NCBI GenBank assembly: GCA_009469585.1
Contig: SSXW01000003.1
Location: 1 to 64,000, forward strand
Length of the DNA stretch: 64,000 nt
Source: Dechloromonas sp. Dech2017
GTDB taxonomy: Bacteria > Pseudomonadota > Gammaproteobacteria > Burkholderiales > Rhodocyclaceae
Reading direction: 5' to 3'
Part shown: piece by piece, positions 36,844-45,458 of the stretch
Layout of the letters: each line of letters opens with the position of its first letter
How positions within the stretch are numbered: the first letter of the stretch is position 1
Program-made: the position numbers and the translations under genes
Notes under the pieces: generated by a model
The model's database searches: none
Told to the model about the DNA's origin: nothing
Seen by the model: the letters and a program-made list of their open reading frames with translations, nothing else

Positions 36844-39590
36844 ACCCCGGCGCTGTCGCAATGGCGCAGCAGGCCAGCCGGGTGCTGCGCGGAGCCACGG
36901 AGGGGTTGGGGCGGCTGGCCCGTGCCCTGGCGCTGGCGCCACTCAGTCAGCGCGGGCTGGCGCTGGGCGCCGCGCTGGCGGTGCTGTTGCCCTTTGCCTC
37001 GGGGTCGGCCGGCTTGGGGCTGGGAATTGCAGCGCTGGTGGGTGGCGGCGTTGCCCTGATGGGCCTGCCCCGGGCCTTCGGCTGGTCCGAGGCGGCGCTT
37101 CTGCGGGTAGGCAGCCTAGCGCTGGCCTCCGGGCTCATCGCCATGATTGCTCTGACATCGACCTTGACGGTGGACCCTGCCAAAGGACAGCAACTGCGCG
37201 TCGCAGTGGCGATCGCCGCGGCCGGTGGCGTGCTGTTACCTCCGCTGCTCGCCCACCTGTGGCCCGCACTGCCCCTGCTGCTCGGACCCTTTACCGCCAC
37301 TGCCTGGGCTGTAAGCACCGTGTTCGCCGGTGCGGCCTGGCTGCTGCTGGGTTTCACCTGGCCCCTCTCCCCCGACGCACCACCGCTGATGGCAGCGCTG
37401 ATCCTCGCCGTCGTGGCCTGGGCGGCAGCCTTTTTGCTCAACCGCCTGGAAGCCAGCCGCGGCCTGCGCGGGGCGACGCGCCTGCTTGCCCTGCGCAGCG
37501 GCCTGGTCCGTCTAGGCGGGTTGGTGTTCGGCGGGGCCGTGGCGATCCTCGCCGTGCCCCGCCTGGAGGGCGCCGCCTGGCGGGCGGCCTTCGCCACGCC
37601 GCTGGAGGGCATCGCGCCGATGGCGGGGATGCTGGCCGGGGCACTGCTGGCGCTGGCTGCGGCAGGAGTCTTCTTCGCCCTGCCTGGACTGCTCGCCCGG
37701 CGGCAACTGGCAGGAATGCTGGGGGCCGCGGCGGCGGGCGAAGCGGCCTGGGCCCTGGCGCTGGTCTGCGGATTCGCTGGGCCGGCAATGGTAAGCGTAT
37801 ACATCGCATCGACAGTCAGTTGGTTCCCGTTCGTTGGCGCCCCAGTTATCAGAGACCTGAGCCGAGCCGAGGTGTCGGCCTTGTTGGCCTGGGCCCTATT
37901 GACCGCACTGGCCGCCTTTGCCCATGGGGCGATACGCCTATTGCTCGGTCGCGTGACCGACGAAGCGAATACACCATTGTGGTTAGTGCTGCCCGGCGAG
38001 GCGTGCTCACCGGCAGCGATTTCCGCCGCGCAGGCCGCCGCGCGGGGCTGGGATGCCGGGCCGGTGACGCTGCTCGCGCCACCCGCTGCCGCGCCGCAGA
38101 TTCGCGGCCCGCATCTGCGCCTGGCCCAGGCGGCCGGCACCCTGGCCGACCTCTTCGCCCGCTCCGTCGCCGATGCCGCAGGCTGGCAACGCGGACTGCC
38201 GGCCGAAGCCGGGCGCGCTGGCCTGCCGCTGCGCGAGCTCTACTGTGCTGCGCCGGCAGCCGCCGCCATTCTTGCCGGCCTGCCCACTGAGTCCCGCGTG
38301 CTGGTACTGGCGGACGGGCCGCTGGCCGCCGGCTGGGGCGGGCTGTTTGCAAGCCTGCCGCCGAACAGCTTGCGGGTGGCGCGCGAGGAGCGGTTCATCC
38401 CGCGGGGCGCACCCTTCTTCTACCCCGAAATGGAGCCGGATAGCTGGCGCCTTTATGACTTCGCTGACCGGCGCAAACTTGAGCACCTGCTCACACGCTT
38501 CTACGTCGACCACCGTCCTCGCGAAGCGGCCGAGCGCCGCATCCTGATCCTTCACGGCGAGACGGACCGCCCGGCAGCCGAGCGGCTGGCCGGCCTGCTG
38601 AACGAACAGACCGACGCGGCTGGCCGGCCGGTGGTGGCATCCGCCTTGGCGCCGCCTGCTTCCCAAGGTGCGCCCCTGGGCTGGTCGCCGCGCACCTGGG
38701 TCACACTCTGGGCCTTCTTCCTGCGCGCCGTGGAGATAGGCGAGTACGGGCCGCTGCGCCAACGGCTGCTGCGTGTCTTTTTTGGCCGCTCTTCGCATGA
38801 GGCGCCGCAGCGCCTGGACCTCGCGGTGCTGGAGTACGGCCTGCCGCACAAGGACGCCCAACGCCTCGCCGGGCCCGAGCGCTGGGCCGACGCGGTGCTG
38901 GCCCTTGTCCCCGCCACGCCACCCGCGGATGCCGCGCTGCTCTTCGAGGCCCCACGCTACACCGCCCGCCTCACCCTTCCGCCGCCCTCGGCCCTTGAGG
39001 CCATGCTGCCCATCGTGGCGGAGGAGATCCTGAGCGAGGCCTATGCCGCCCCGGCGATGGTCACCCCCACCTCGCCGCACGGCCTGCCGGTCTTTCTCAG
39101 TGACGTCTCCGAGTATGCCCATTACCGCGACCAACTGGAAGATGCGCTGCGCGCGCGGGGGCTGGACCTGCGCTCCGACCGGTCCCTGACGCCCGGTGAG
39201 CAATGGCGGGAAGCTCTCGCCAAACACCTCGACGAGAGCCGCATTCTCGTCGCGCTGGCCGGGCCGGCCACCGCGACGTCCCGATTTGCATCCACAGAGA
39301 TTGAGACCGCGATCCGGCGCGGCCTGCTTGTCGTGCCCGTGATCGTTGCTCCCTTCGAGGAACCAGCCGTGCTGCTCGAACACCAGCGTGCGAACCGCCA
39401 CTACCTCGCCGACCTCGATCCCGAAGCCCTACACGCGGAAATCGCCGCGACTGCAGACGCAATCGCACGGCTAGTCGAAGATTTGCCAGCGACGCCACCC
39501 GAGGCGCCCGATTACACCGCGAGCTCAGCATCCTCCATCCCGCCCGATAAGGGCGAGGCAAGCGAATCCCTGCGCATCCCACCGGCCTGA
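36840..39590 (+). CDS. Multi-span membrane protein with C-terminal TIR-like domain
   Basis: About 916 residues. The first 400 hold ten or more hydrophobic helices. A soluble middle part follows, including RILILHGETDRPAAERLAG. From about residue 750 lies a TIR-like domain: FLSDVSEYAHYRDQLEDAL, LRSDRSLTPGEQWREAL, ILVALAGPATATSRFASTEI and RRGLLVVPVIVAPFEEP. The Glu of the STEIE segment fits the TIR active-site position. The TTG at 36840 overlaps the previous stop and has a GGAG site; the ATG at 36861 lacks one. This may be a membrane-tethered second effector. Confidence 0.75.
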   Translation: MNPGAVAMAQQASRVLRGATEGLGRLARALALAPLSQRGLALGAALAVLLPFASGSAGLGLGIAALVGGGVALMGLPRAFGWSEAALLRVGSLALASGLIAMIALTSTLTVDPAKGQQLRVAVAIAAAGGVLLPPLLAHLWPALPLLLGPFTATAWAVSTVFAGAAWLLLGFTWPLSPDAPPLMAALILAVVAWAAAFLLNRLEASRGLRGATRLLALRSGLVRLGGLVFGGAVAILAVPRLEGAAWRAAFATPLEGIAPMAGMLAGALLALAAAGVFFALPGLLARRQLAGMLGAAAAGEAAWALALVCGFAGPAMVSVYIASTVSWFPFVGAPVIRDLSRAEVSALLAWALLTALAAFAHGAIRLLLGRVTDEANTPLWLVLPGEACSPAAISAAQAAARGWDAGPVTLLAPPAAAPQIRGPHLRLAQAAGTLADLFARSVADAAGWQRGLPAEAGRAGLPLRELYCAAPAAAAILAGLPTESRVLVLADGPLAAGWGGLFASLPPNSLRVAREERFIPRGAPFFYPEMEPDSWRLYDFADRRKLEHLLTRFYVDHRPREAAERRILILHGETDRPAAERLAGLLNEQTDAAGRPVVASALAPPASQGAPLGWSPRTWVTLWAFFLRAVEIGEYGPLRQRLLRVFFGRSSHEAPQRLDLAVLEYGLPHKDAQRLAGPERWADAVLALVPATPPADAALLFEAPRYTARLTLPPPSALEAMLPIVAEEILSEAYAAPAMVTPTSPHGLPVFLSDVSEYAHYRDQLEDALRARGLDLRSDRSLTPGEQWREALAKHLDESRILVALAGPATATSRFASTEIETAIRRGLLVVPVIVAPFEEPAVLLEHQRANRHYLADLDPEALHAEIAATADAIARLVEDLPATPPEAPDYTASSASSIPPDKGEASESLRIPPA

Positions 39591-39668
39591 AGTCCAAATG
39601 AAGGAAAGAGAGCAACGACTAAAAGCCGTTCACGCCACCTTCCGCTCGCCGTGCAGGCACGGACCCCG

Positions 39669-39830
39669 GCCGTCATCGAATTCAGCGGCCGACTCCGCGT
39701 CGAGTTTCGTCTTTCGCCGTTATTTCGCCGCTGACCGCAGCGATCATGCCGCCAGCCGCCGTCACGCAACAATTCACCGAGCAGTTCCCGGACGGCCTGC
39801 CGCACTGCTCCCCAAAAGCAACACGGGAAC
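39669..39830 (+). pseudogene. 3' remnant of the ATP-grasp gene (right island border)
   Basis: CCGTCATCGAATTCA matches 28438-28452. After a deletion of about 120 bp, the dispersed element and the following codons match 28590-28715. The translation MPPAAVTQQFTEQFPDGL corresponds to MPPPAVERQFADKFPDGL of the intact gene. There is no open frame or start. The region 39591-39876 holds nothing else that I can see. Confidence 0.8.
39700..39750 (+). repeat. Dispersed GTCGAC element, copy 8 (right island border)
   Basis: AGTTTCGTCTTTCGCC, eleven bases, then GCTGACCGCAGCGATCATG. The paralogue of copy 7 within the duplicated border. Confidence 0.7.
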
Positions 39831-39876
39831 GGGGAAGCGGCCGGCGCTGCAGCCAAGGCGCAAAGGCCGGCCGCCG

Positions 39877-40731
39877 TCAGTCGGCCAGCCGCCGCCGCAC
39901 CAGGTAGCTGAGCCCGTCGACGATGGCGACCAGGGCGAACATGGCGATCAGGATGCTGGCCGTCTTCTGCATGTGAAAGAGGCCCATGTGGAAGGCCAGC
40001 ATCTGGCCGAGGCCGCCGGCGCCGACGACGCCGAGCACGGCGGCGGCGCGGATGTTGTTTTCCCAGCGGTACAGCGTGTAGGCGACGACCTGGGGCAGGA
40101 TCTGCGGCAGCGTCGCGTAGAGGAAGACGCGCAGGCCGCCGACGCCGTGGCTGCGCAAGGCGGCGCCCGGGCCGGGCGGGGCATTCTCGACGGCTTCGGC
40201 GAAGAGGCGGCCGAGCACGCCGGTGGTGTGCAGGGCCAGCGCCAGCGTGCCGGCGAAGGGGCCGAGGCCGGCCGAAATGAGGAGCAGCGCCGCCCACACC
40301 AGCTCGGGCACCGAGCGCAGGGCGTTGAGCAGCAGGCGGGTCGGGGCCCGGGCGACGGCCGCCGCGTCGCGATGGCTGCGGCTGGCCGGCAGGGCCAGGG
40401 CGATGCCGAGGACAGCGGCGATCAGCGTGCCGAGGGCCGACATGGCCAGCGTTTCGGCGCTCGCCCAAAGCAGCTTGTCGAGGAATGGCGGCGAACGCTC
40501 GGGGGGCAGGAATTCGCCGAGGAAGCGCCCCATGTCGGCCAGGGCCCGGGCCGACAGGAAGCTGGCCCACTGCAGGTCGAGCGACCAGAAGCTGAGGCCG
40601 ACCAGCAGGGCCAGGCCGAGCATGAACCAGCAGCCCAGGCAGCGGGCGTCGAACAGGGGCGGCGGCAGGCGGTAGGGCTGGTTGGCGGCAGCCCGCGGCG
40701 GCCGGCAGGGCTGGGGGTCGGGACGGGTCAT
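39877..40731 (-). CDS. PhnE-like ABC transporter permease 2
   Basis: 284 residues with about six membrane helices and the permease signature EAVENAPPGPGAALRSHGVG, then GAGGLGQML. Related to the phosphonate permease PhnE. It lies 7 bp after the other permease gene and ends at the island border. Given the sen genes nearby, the substrate is more likely a selenium oxyanion than phosphonate. Families like this next to senB/selD have been labelled putative selenate transporters. Confidence 0.82.
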   Translation of the reverse strand: MTRPDPQPCRPPRAAANQPYRLPPPLFDARCLGCWFMLGLALLVGLSFWSLDLQWASFLSARALADMGRFLGEFLPPERSPPFLDKLLWASAETLAMSALGTLIAAVLGIALALPASRSHRDAAAVARAPTRLLLNALRSVPELVWAALLLISAGLGPFAGTLALALHTTGVLGRLFAEAVENAPPGPGAALRSHGVGGLRVFLYATLPQILPQVVAYTLYRWENNIRAAAVLGVVGAGGLGQMLAFHMGLFHMQKTASILIAMFALVAIVDGLSYLVRRRLAD

Positions 40732-40738
40732 CGGCGTG

Positions 40739-41566
40739 TCATCCGAGCTGCAGGCGCAGCCAGGCGCTGACCCGGTCGGCCAGGGCGACCAGGGCGATGA
40801 AAACGAGCAGCATGGTCGCCACCTCGCCGCCGGCGAACATTTTCATCGAGCCGTCCATCAGCTGGCCGAGGCCGCCGGCGCCGACGAAGCCGAGGACGAC
40901 CGAGGAGCGGATGGCGCATTCCCAGCGATAGACGGTGTAGGAAGTCAGTTCGGCGGCGTTCTGCGGCAGCAGGCCGTAGAAGAAGGCCTGCAGGCGGCCG
41001 GCGCCGTTGCGCAGGAGGGCGACGGTGACCTGGCCCTCGCCGCTTTCGAGGATTTCGCCATAGACCTTGCCGAGCATGCCGCCGTAGGTCAGCGCGATGG
41101 CCAGCACGCCGGCCGTCGCGCCGAGGCCGACGACGCGCACGAAAACCAGCGCCCAGATCAGTTCGGGGACGCTGCGCAGCACGATGAGCAGCCAGCGCAG
41201 CAGCTGGCGGACGACGAAGGGCAGGGCGGCCATCCGCCCGGCGAGGGCGGAGATCGACAGCATGCGGGTGGTGACCAGCGCCGCCGGGATAGCGATGAGC
41301 AGGGCGAGCGCGATGCCGGCGGTAGCGATGGCCACGGTGCGCCAGGTTTCGCGGGCGACCAGCCAGAGGAATTCGCTGCCGTGGGCCGGCGGCACGAAGG
41401 CGGCCAGGAAATTCAGCGTCGGCTCGCGGTTTTCCGGCGCCCACAGCACGGCCGGCCGGAATTCGGTGAGGACCAGCAGCGGCCAGAGCACGACCAGCCC
41501 GGCCGACAGCCAGAACAGGCGGGGCAGCCAGGCCGGATCGCGCAGCGCCGGGGCGGCGAGACTCAT
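40739..41566 (-). CDS. PhnE-like ABC transporter permease 1
   Basis: 275 residues, six membrane helices, with the EAA-loop region GKVYGEILESGEGQVTVALL and GFVGAGGLGQLMDGS. The start ATG at 41566 overlaps the phnC-like stop by four bases; the longer upstream frame lies inside the ATPase gene and is rejected. It presumably forms a heterodimer with the downstream permease. Confidence 0.84.
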   Translation of the reverse strand: MSLAAPALRDPAWLPRLFWLSAGLVVLWPLLVLTEFRPAVLWAPENREPTLNFLAAFVPPAHGSEFLWLVARETWRTVAIATAGIALALLIAIPAALVTTRMLSISALAGRMAALPFVVRQLLRWLLIVLRSVPELIWALVFVRVVGLGATAGVLAIALTYGGMLGKVYGEILESGEGQVTVALLRNGAGRLQAFFYGLLPQNAAELTSYTVYRWECAIRSSVVLGFVGAGGLGQLMDGSMKMFAGGEVATMLLVFIALVALADRVSAWLRLQLG

Positions 41567-42393
41567 CGGCAGTGCATGGCGACCGGCCGGGGGCCGTCCG
41601 CCTCGCCGTCGGCAGCGGGCGCCGGGCCGCCCAGTTCGTCTTCGTGCTGGGCGTAGAGGTCGGCCAGGTGGCGCTGGCCGACCTCGCCCCGCGCCAGGTC
41701 GAAGACCACCCGCCCTTGGCGCAGGCCGACGATGCGGGGAAACATCTCGAGCGCCGTGTCGACCTGGTGCAGCGTGGCCAGCACCGTCGCCCGGCGTTCC
41801 TCGGCGGCCAGCAGCAGGGCGCTGATCGCCTGCCGGGCCCGGGTCGGATCGAGGGCCGACAGCGGCTCGTCGATCAGCCACAGGCTGGCCGGCGAGAGCA
41901 GGGTGCGGGCCAGGCCGACGCGCTGGCGCTCGCCGCCGGACAGGCGGTCGACGCGCTCGAACAGCTTGTCGGCCAGGTCGAAGTGGGTCAGCGCGGCGTG
42001 GGCGCCGGCGATGTCGCTCGGGTAGAACAGCGAGCGCAGGCTTTCCCAGAAGCCGATGGCCGGCAGGCGGCCAGCCAGCACCGCCGTCACCACCCGCTGG
42101 CGGGGCGGCAGCGGCGGCGTCTGCGGCGCCAGGAAGAGGCGGCCACGCAGGCGCTGGCGGGCTCGGCCGGAGAGCGCCCAGGGGTCGTCGCCGTCGATCC
42201 GCAGCGCTCCGGCCGCCGGCGGCAGGCTGGCCGCGGCGACTTGCAGCAGCGTCGTCTTGCCGGCCCCGGAGGGGCCGATGACGGCCACCTGTTCGCCGGC
42301 AGCCAGCTTCAGGTCGAGCTTTTTCAGGGCCGGCGGCAGGCCAGTCCGGGCCGCCGGGTGGCGGGCCTCGATGCCGGCCAGTTCAAGCCGCAT
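41563..42393 (-). CDS. PhnC-like ABC transporter ATPase
   Basis: 276 residues: Walker A GPSGAGKTT (about 40-48), Q-loop in LFLAPQTPPLPPRQ, signature LSGGERQRVGLART, Walker B LWLIDEPLSALD, and the switch His in LATLHQVD. A typical importer ATPase of the phosphonate class. Located between the binding protein gene and the two permeases. Confidence 0.88.
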   Translation of the reverse strand: MRLELAGIEARHPAARTGLPPALKKLDLKLAAGEQVAVIGPSGAGKTTLLQVAAASLPPAAGALRIDGDDPWALSGRARQRLRGRLFLAPQTPPLPPRQRVVTAVLAGRLPAIGFWESLRSLFYPSDIAGAHAALTHFDLADKLFERVDRLSGGERQRVGLARTLLSPASLWLIDEPLSALDPTRARQAISALLLAAEERRATVLATLHQVDTALEMFPRIVGLRQGRVVFDLARGEVGQRHLADLYAQHEDELGGPAPAADGEADGPRPVAMHCR

Positions 42394-42399
42394 CGGTGA

Positions 42400-43260
42400 T
42401 CAGATGAGGCCGGCGTTGCGGGCGGCGGCCTCGATGCCCTGGTAGTTTTCCGGCTTGGTCGGCACGAAGCGGGTGGCCCGCTGCAGTTCGAGGATTTCCT
42501 TGCCTTCCGGCGTGTTGCGGTCGAGGCCGAGGAGGGCGGCGGTGAGCTTTTCGCGCAGGGCGGCCGGCATCTCGGCATGCACCGTCCAGTTGTAGTCGAA
42601 ATAGGGCGGCGTCGTGTAGAAGACGCGCACCTTGGCGGTATCGACCTTGCCTTCGCCGACGAATTTCTCCCAAACCGAAATGTTCAGGGCGCCGGCCTGC
42701 ACCTTGCCGGAAGCGACCGCCGCGATGGTCGCGTCGTGGGCGCCGGAGAAGGCGACGCGATGCAGGTCCTTGTCCGGATTGACGCCGGCGGCGAGCAGGA
42801 AGCTGCGCGGCATCAGGTGGCCGGAAGTCGAGCTCTGCGAGCCGAAGCTGAGGTCCTTGCCCTTGAGGTCGGCCAGGTTGTTGATCTTGGGGTCGGTGGT
42901 GATGAACACCGACTTGAATTTCTCGTCCTCGACGCGCTGGACCAGCGGCAGCGCCTTGCCGCCGGAGCGGGCGTTGGCCTGGACGAAGGTGAAGCCGCCG
43001 AACCAGGCGAGATCGACCTTCTTGTTGACCAGCGCCTCGACGGCCGCGGCATAGTCGTTGACCGGGGTGAATTCGACCTTCATGCCCAGCTTGCCTTCCA
43101 GGTACTTGACCAGCGGCGCCGCCTTGCGGGCCAGTTCGGTGGGCGACTCGTCGGGGATGGCGGTGACGCGGAACACCTGCTGGGCCTGGGCGAAGGGGGC
43201 GAGGCCGAGCAGGGCGACGGCGCACAGGGCGCGCAGGGTGACGCGTTTGGCGAAGGACAT
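42400..43260 (-). CDS. PhnD-like periplasmic binding protein (putative selenate/phosphonate)
   Basis: 286 residues with a signal peptide (RVTLRALCAVALLGLAPFAQA), then a PhnD-type fold: PDESPTELARKAAPLVKYLE, DLAWFGGFTFVQA and SQSSTSGHLMPRSFLL. The binding-loop GSQSSTSG is conserved in PhnD. Its place 88 bp from divergent egtD, and the sen genes across the island, suggest it supplies selenium oxyanions. Phosphonate uptake remains the alternative, but no C-P lyase genes are seen. Confidence 0.82.
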   Translation of the reverse strand: MSFAKRVTLRALCAVALLGLAPFAQAQQVFRVTAIPDESPTELARKAAPLVKYLEGKLGMKVEFTPVNDYAAAVEALVNKKVDLAWFGGFTFVQANARSGGKALPLVQRVEDEKFKSVFITTDPKINNLADLKGKDLSFGSQSSTSGHLMPRSFLLAAGVNPDKDLHRVAFSGAHDATIAAVASGKVQAGALNISVWEKFVGEGKVDTAKVRVFYTTPPYFDYNWTVHAEMPAALREKLTAALLGLDRNTPEGKEILELQRATRFVPTKPENYQGIEAAARNAGLI

Positions 43261-43348
43261 GGGGCGCTTTCCGTTGCTATGATGAACGGGCGATGATAGA
43301 CCACTTTGCCGCCTCCGGCACCGGCCGGAAGCCACTGGAAGGCCCGCC

Positions 43349-44305
43349 ATGACTGCTCGCCGCCCCCGCCTGCTCGACCGCCACCGGCCGGCCCCCGCCG
43401 CCCTGCGCGAGGAGCTGGCGGCCGGCCTGTTGGCCGAAACGCCACGCATTTCGCCGAAATTCCTCTACGACCAGCTCGGTTCGCGGCTGTTCGCGGCGAT
43501 CACCGAACTCGACGCCTATTACCCGACGCGCACCGAGGCCGCCATCTTCGCCGCCCGGGCCGGCGAAATCGCCGCCGCCGCCGGCACCGGCTGCACCCTG
43601 GTCGACCTCGGTGCCGGCGATTGCGCCAAGGCGGCCAGCCTCTTCCCGGCGCTGCGCCCGGCGCGCTACGTGGCGGTGGACATCGCGGTCGATTTTCTCG
43701 TCGAGTCGCTCGACTACCTGCAGTTCCGCCACCCGGCCATGGACATCACCGGGCTCGGCTGCGACTTCTCCAGCCGCCTCGAACTGCCGCCGGAAATCGG
43801 CCCCGGGCCGCGCCTGCTCTTCTACCCCGGGTCGAGCATCGGCAATTTCTCGCCCGACGACGCCGTCGCCTTCCTGCGCCAGGCCCGCGCCGCCAGCCAG
43901 GGCGGCGGCCTGCTGATCGGCTTCGACCTGGTCAAGGCGACGGCCGTCCTCGACCGCGCCTACGACGACGAACTGGGCGTCACCGCCGCCTTCAACCGCA
44001 ACCTGCTCAACGTGGTCAACCGCCAGCTGGGCGCCGACTTCCGGGTCGCCGATTTCCGCCACGTCGCCTTCTTCGACGCCGCCGCCAGCCGCATCGAGAT
44101 GCACCTCGAAGCCCGCGCCGACCTCGTCGTGCGCTGGCCCGGCGGCGAGCGCCGGCTGGCCGCCGGGCAGCGCATCCACACCGAGAATTCGTACAAATAC
44201 ACGATCGATGGCGCCGGCCGGCTGCTCGCCGCCGCCGGTTTCGGCGAGACGCACTGGTGGACCGACGATGCCGACTGGTTCGCGCTGTTCTGGGCTGCCG
44301 CCTGA
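43349..44305 (+). CDS. egtD: L-histidine N-alpha-methyltransferase EgtD
   Basis: Trimethylates histidine to hercynine, the substrate of both EgtB and SenA. The 318 residues contain YDQLGSRLFAAITELDAYYP, the SAM motif DLGAGDCAKA (about 88-97), FYPGSSIGNFSP, and the C-terminal ENSYKYTIDGAGRLLAAAGF. An ATG with GGAAGG upstream starts it. There is no egtE or separate egtB in the window, so the hercynine most likely feeds SenA. Confidence 0.93.
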   Translation: MTARRPRLLDRHRPAPAALREELAAGLLAETPRISPKFLYDQLGSRLFAAITELDAYYPTRTEAAIFAARAGEIAAAAGTGCTLVDLGAGDCAKAASLFPALRPARYVAVDIAVDFLVESLDYLQFRHPAMDITGLGCDFSSRLELPPEIGPGPRLLFYPGSSIGNFSPDDAVAFLRQARAASQGGGLLIGFDLVKATAVLDRAYDDELGVTAAFNRNLLNVVNRQLGADFRVADFRHVAFFDAAASRIEMHLEARADLVVRWPGGERRLAAGQRIHTENSYKYTIDGAGRLLAAAGFGETHWWTDDADWFALFWAAA

Positions 44306-44348
44306 GGGGCGTGCTAAAGTCCTTTTTTCATTGCAAACGGGTCCCGCC

Positions 44349-44945
44349 ATGTTTTCCGGAATCATCGCCGCCGTCGGCCAAATCAAGCAGATCACTCCCC
44401 GCCAGGCCGGTTTCCGGCTGCTCGTCGAGGCTGGCCGGCTCGATCTGGGCGATGTCGCCCTCGGCGATTCGATCGCCCACAACGGCGTCTGCCTGACCGT
44501 CGTCGGCCTCGACGGCCAGAGCTTCATGGTCGATGTCTCGCCGGAAACGCTGTCGTGCACGGTCGGCCTCGACGCCCCCGGCCCGGTCAACCTGGAAAAG
44601 GCGCTGCGCCTCAACGACGTGATCGGCGGCCACCTGGTTTCCGGCCACGTCGACGGCGTCGGCGAGGTGCTGCGCTTCGATCCGGTCGGCGACAACCGCC
44701 TGCTGGAAATCCGGGCGCCCCGGGAAATCGCCCGCTTCATCGCCCGCAAGGGCTCGATCGTCGTCGACGGCACCAGCCTGACCACCAACGAGGTCAAGGG
44801 CACCGACTTCACCATCAACCTGATCCCCCACACCCTGGAAAACACCACGCTGAACCGCCTGCAGCCGGGCAGCAAGGTCAATCTGGAAGTCGACCTGATC
44901 GCTCGCTATTGCGAGCGGCTGCTGAGCGCCGACCAAGAGCTCTGA
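44349..44945 (+). CDS. ribE: Riboflavin synthase alpha subunit
   Basis: Converts two lumazines to riboflavin. The 198 residues show the two repeated barrels: MFSGIIAAVGQI and SFMVDVSPETL with NGVCLTVV in the first, and GGHLVSGHVDGVG, GTSLTTNEV in the second. Length is standard. It is a solitary gene 43 bp after egtD. No FMN riboswitch was seen upstream. Confidence 0.95.
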   Translation: MFSGIIAAVGQIKQITPRQAGFRLLVEAGRLDLGDVALGDSIAHNGVCLTVVGLDGQSFMVDVSPETLSCTVGLDAPGPVNLEKALRLNDVIGGHLVSGHVDGVGEVLRFDPVGDNRLLEIRAPREIARFIARKGSIVVDGTSLTTNEVKGTDFTINLIPHTLENTTLNRLQPGSKVNLEVDLIARYCERLLSADQEL

Positions 44946-44976
44946 GCGGGGTCGATCGGCAGGAAATTGGCCGATT

Positions 44977-45015
44977 CCTGCGGTCGACGGCAAAAATCGG
45001 CCAAATTCGCAATTT
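44977..45015 (-). repeat. Dispersed GTCGAC element, copy 9 (reverse)
   Basis: Read leftward: GCGAATTTGGCC, GATTTTTGCC, GTCGACCGCAG. It lies in the gap between ribE and the MscS-like fragment, right at the broken end of that fragment. Confidence 0.8.
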
Positions 45016-45030
45016 TCCCGGGCGGCCGTC

Positions 45031-45328
45031 CGATTGTGACGCCCGCCTGGAATGTCGCGCTGATTTCTACCTGCACCCGCAGCACGACGGCCGACAGGTG
45101 CGCGCCGCCCTCGAAGACGTCGCCCTGACCTGCCCCTACCTCTACTTCGACGACCCGGTGGCCATCGCCGTCAGCGAAAAGCCGTGGGCCACCCACTACC
45201 GCCTCAAGGCCTATCCGGTCGACGCCGCCCAGCAGTTCCGCTCCATTTCCGACCTCACCGTACGCGGCAAGGCGGTGCTCAACGACCTGGGTCTGCGGTT
45301 CGCCAAACCGCCGGCCGTCGCCGAGTAG
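45031..45328 (+). pseudogene. C-terminal fragment of a probable MscS-type channel gene
   Basis: An open stretch without start codon encodes ADFYLHPQHDGRQVRAAL, DDPVAIAVSEKPWATHYRLK and SISDLTVRGKAVLNDLG, which fits the C-terminal domain of some MscS-family mechanosensitive channels. The membrane part is missing. A dispersed element abuts the broken end. Family assignment is moderate. Confidence 0.5.
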
Positions 45329-45458
45329 CGCTGGCGCCAAGAGCCTCAAGCCGAAGGCCGGCTCCCCCGGCCGCCGGCGATAAATGCGCCGGCAGTTACA
45401 AGCGCTTACCGTTCGCCGACGGCCGCGCCTTGAAAAATCGCCCCCCCGCCCCCATAAT

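Larger units (their letters stand above)
29032..39668 (+). other. Putative conflict (defence) island inserted at the ATP-grasp/phnE junction
   Basis: About 10.6 kb with five rightward genes (TIR, unknown, MoxR ATPase, CoxE-like/WD40 giant, membrane-TIR). There are no copies of the dispersed element inside, although the flanks have one every 3-4 kb. The borders are diverged duplicates of the native ATP-grasp to phnE junction. No integrase or transposase is present. The arrangement fits integration of a circle by one homologous crossover. Confidence 0.65.

Noticed and set aside
39877-43260. Calling the ABC genes phnCDE for phosphonate use
   Set aside because: No C-P lyase genes are nearby and the selenium context is strong, so gene symbols were left empty and the substrate open.
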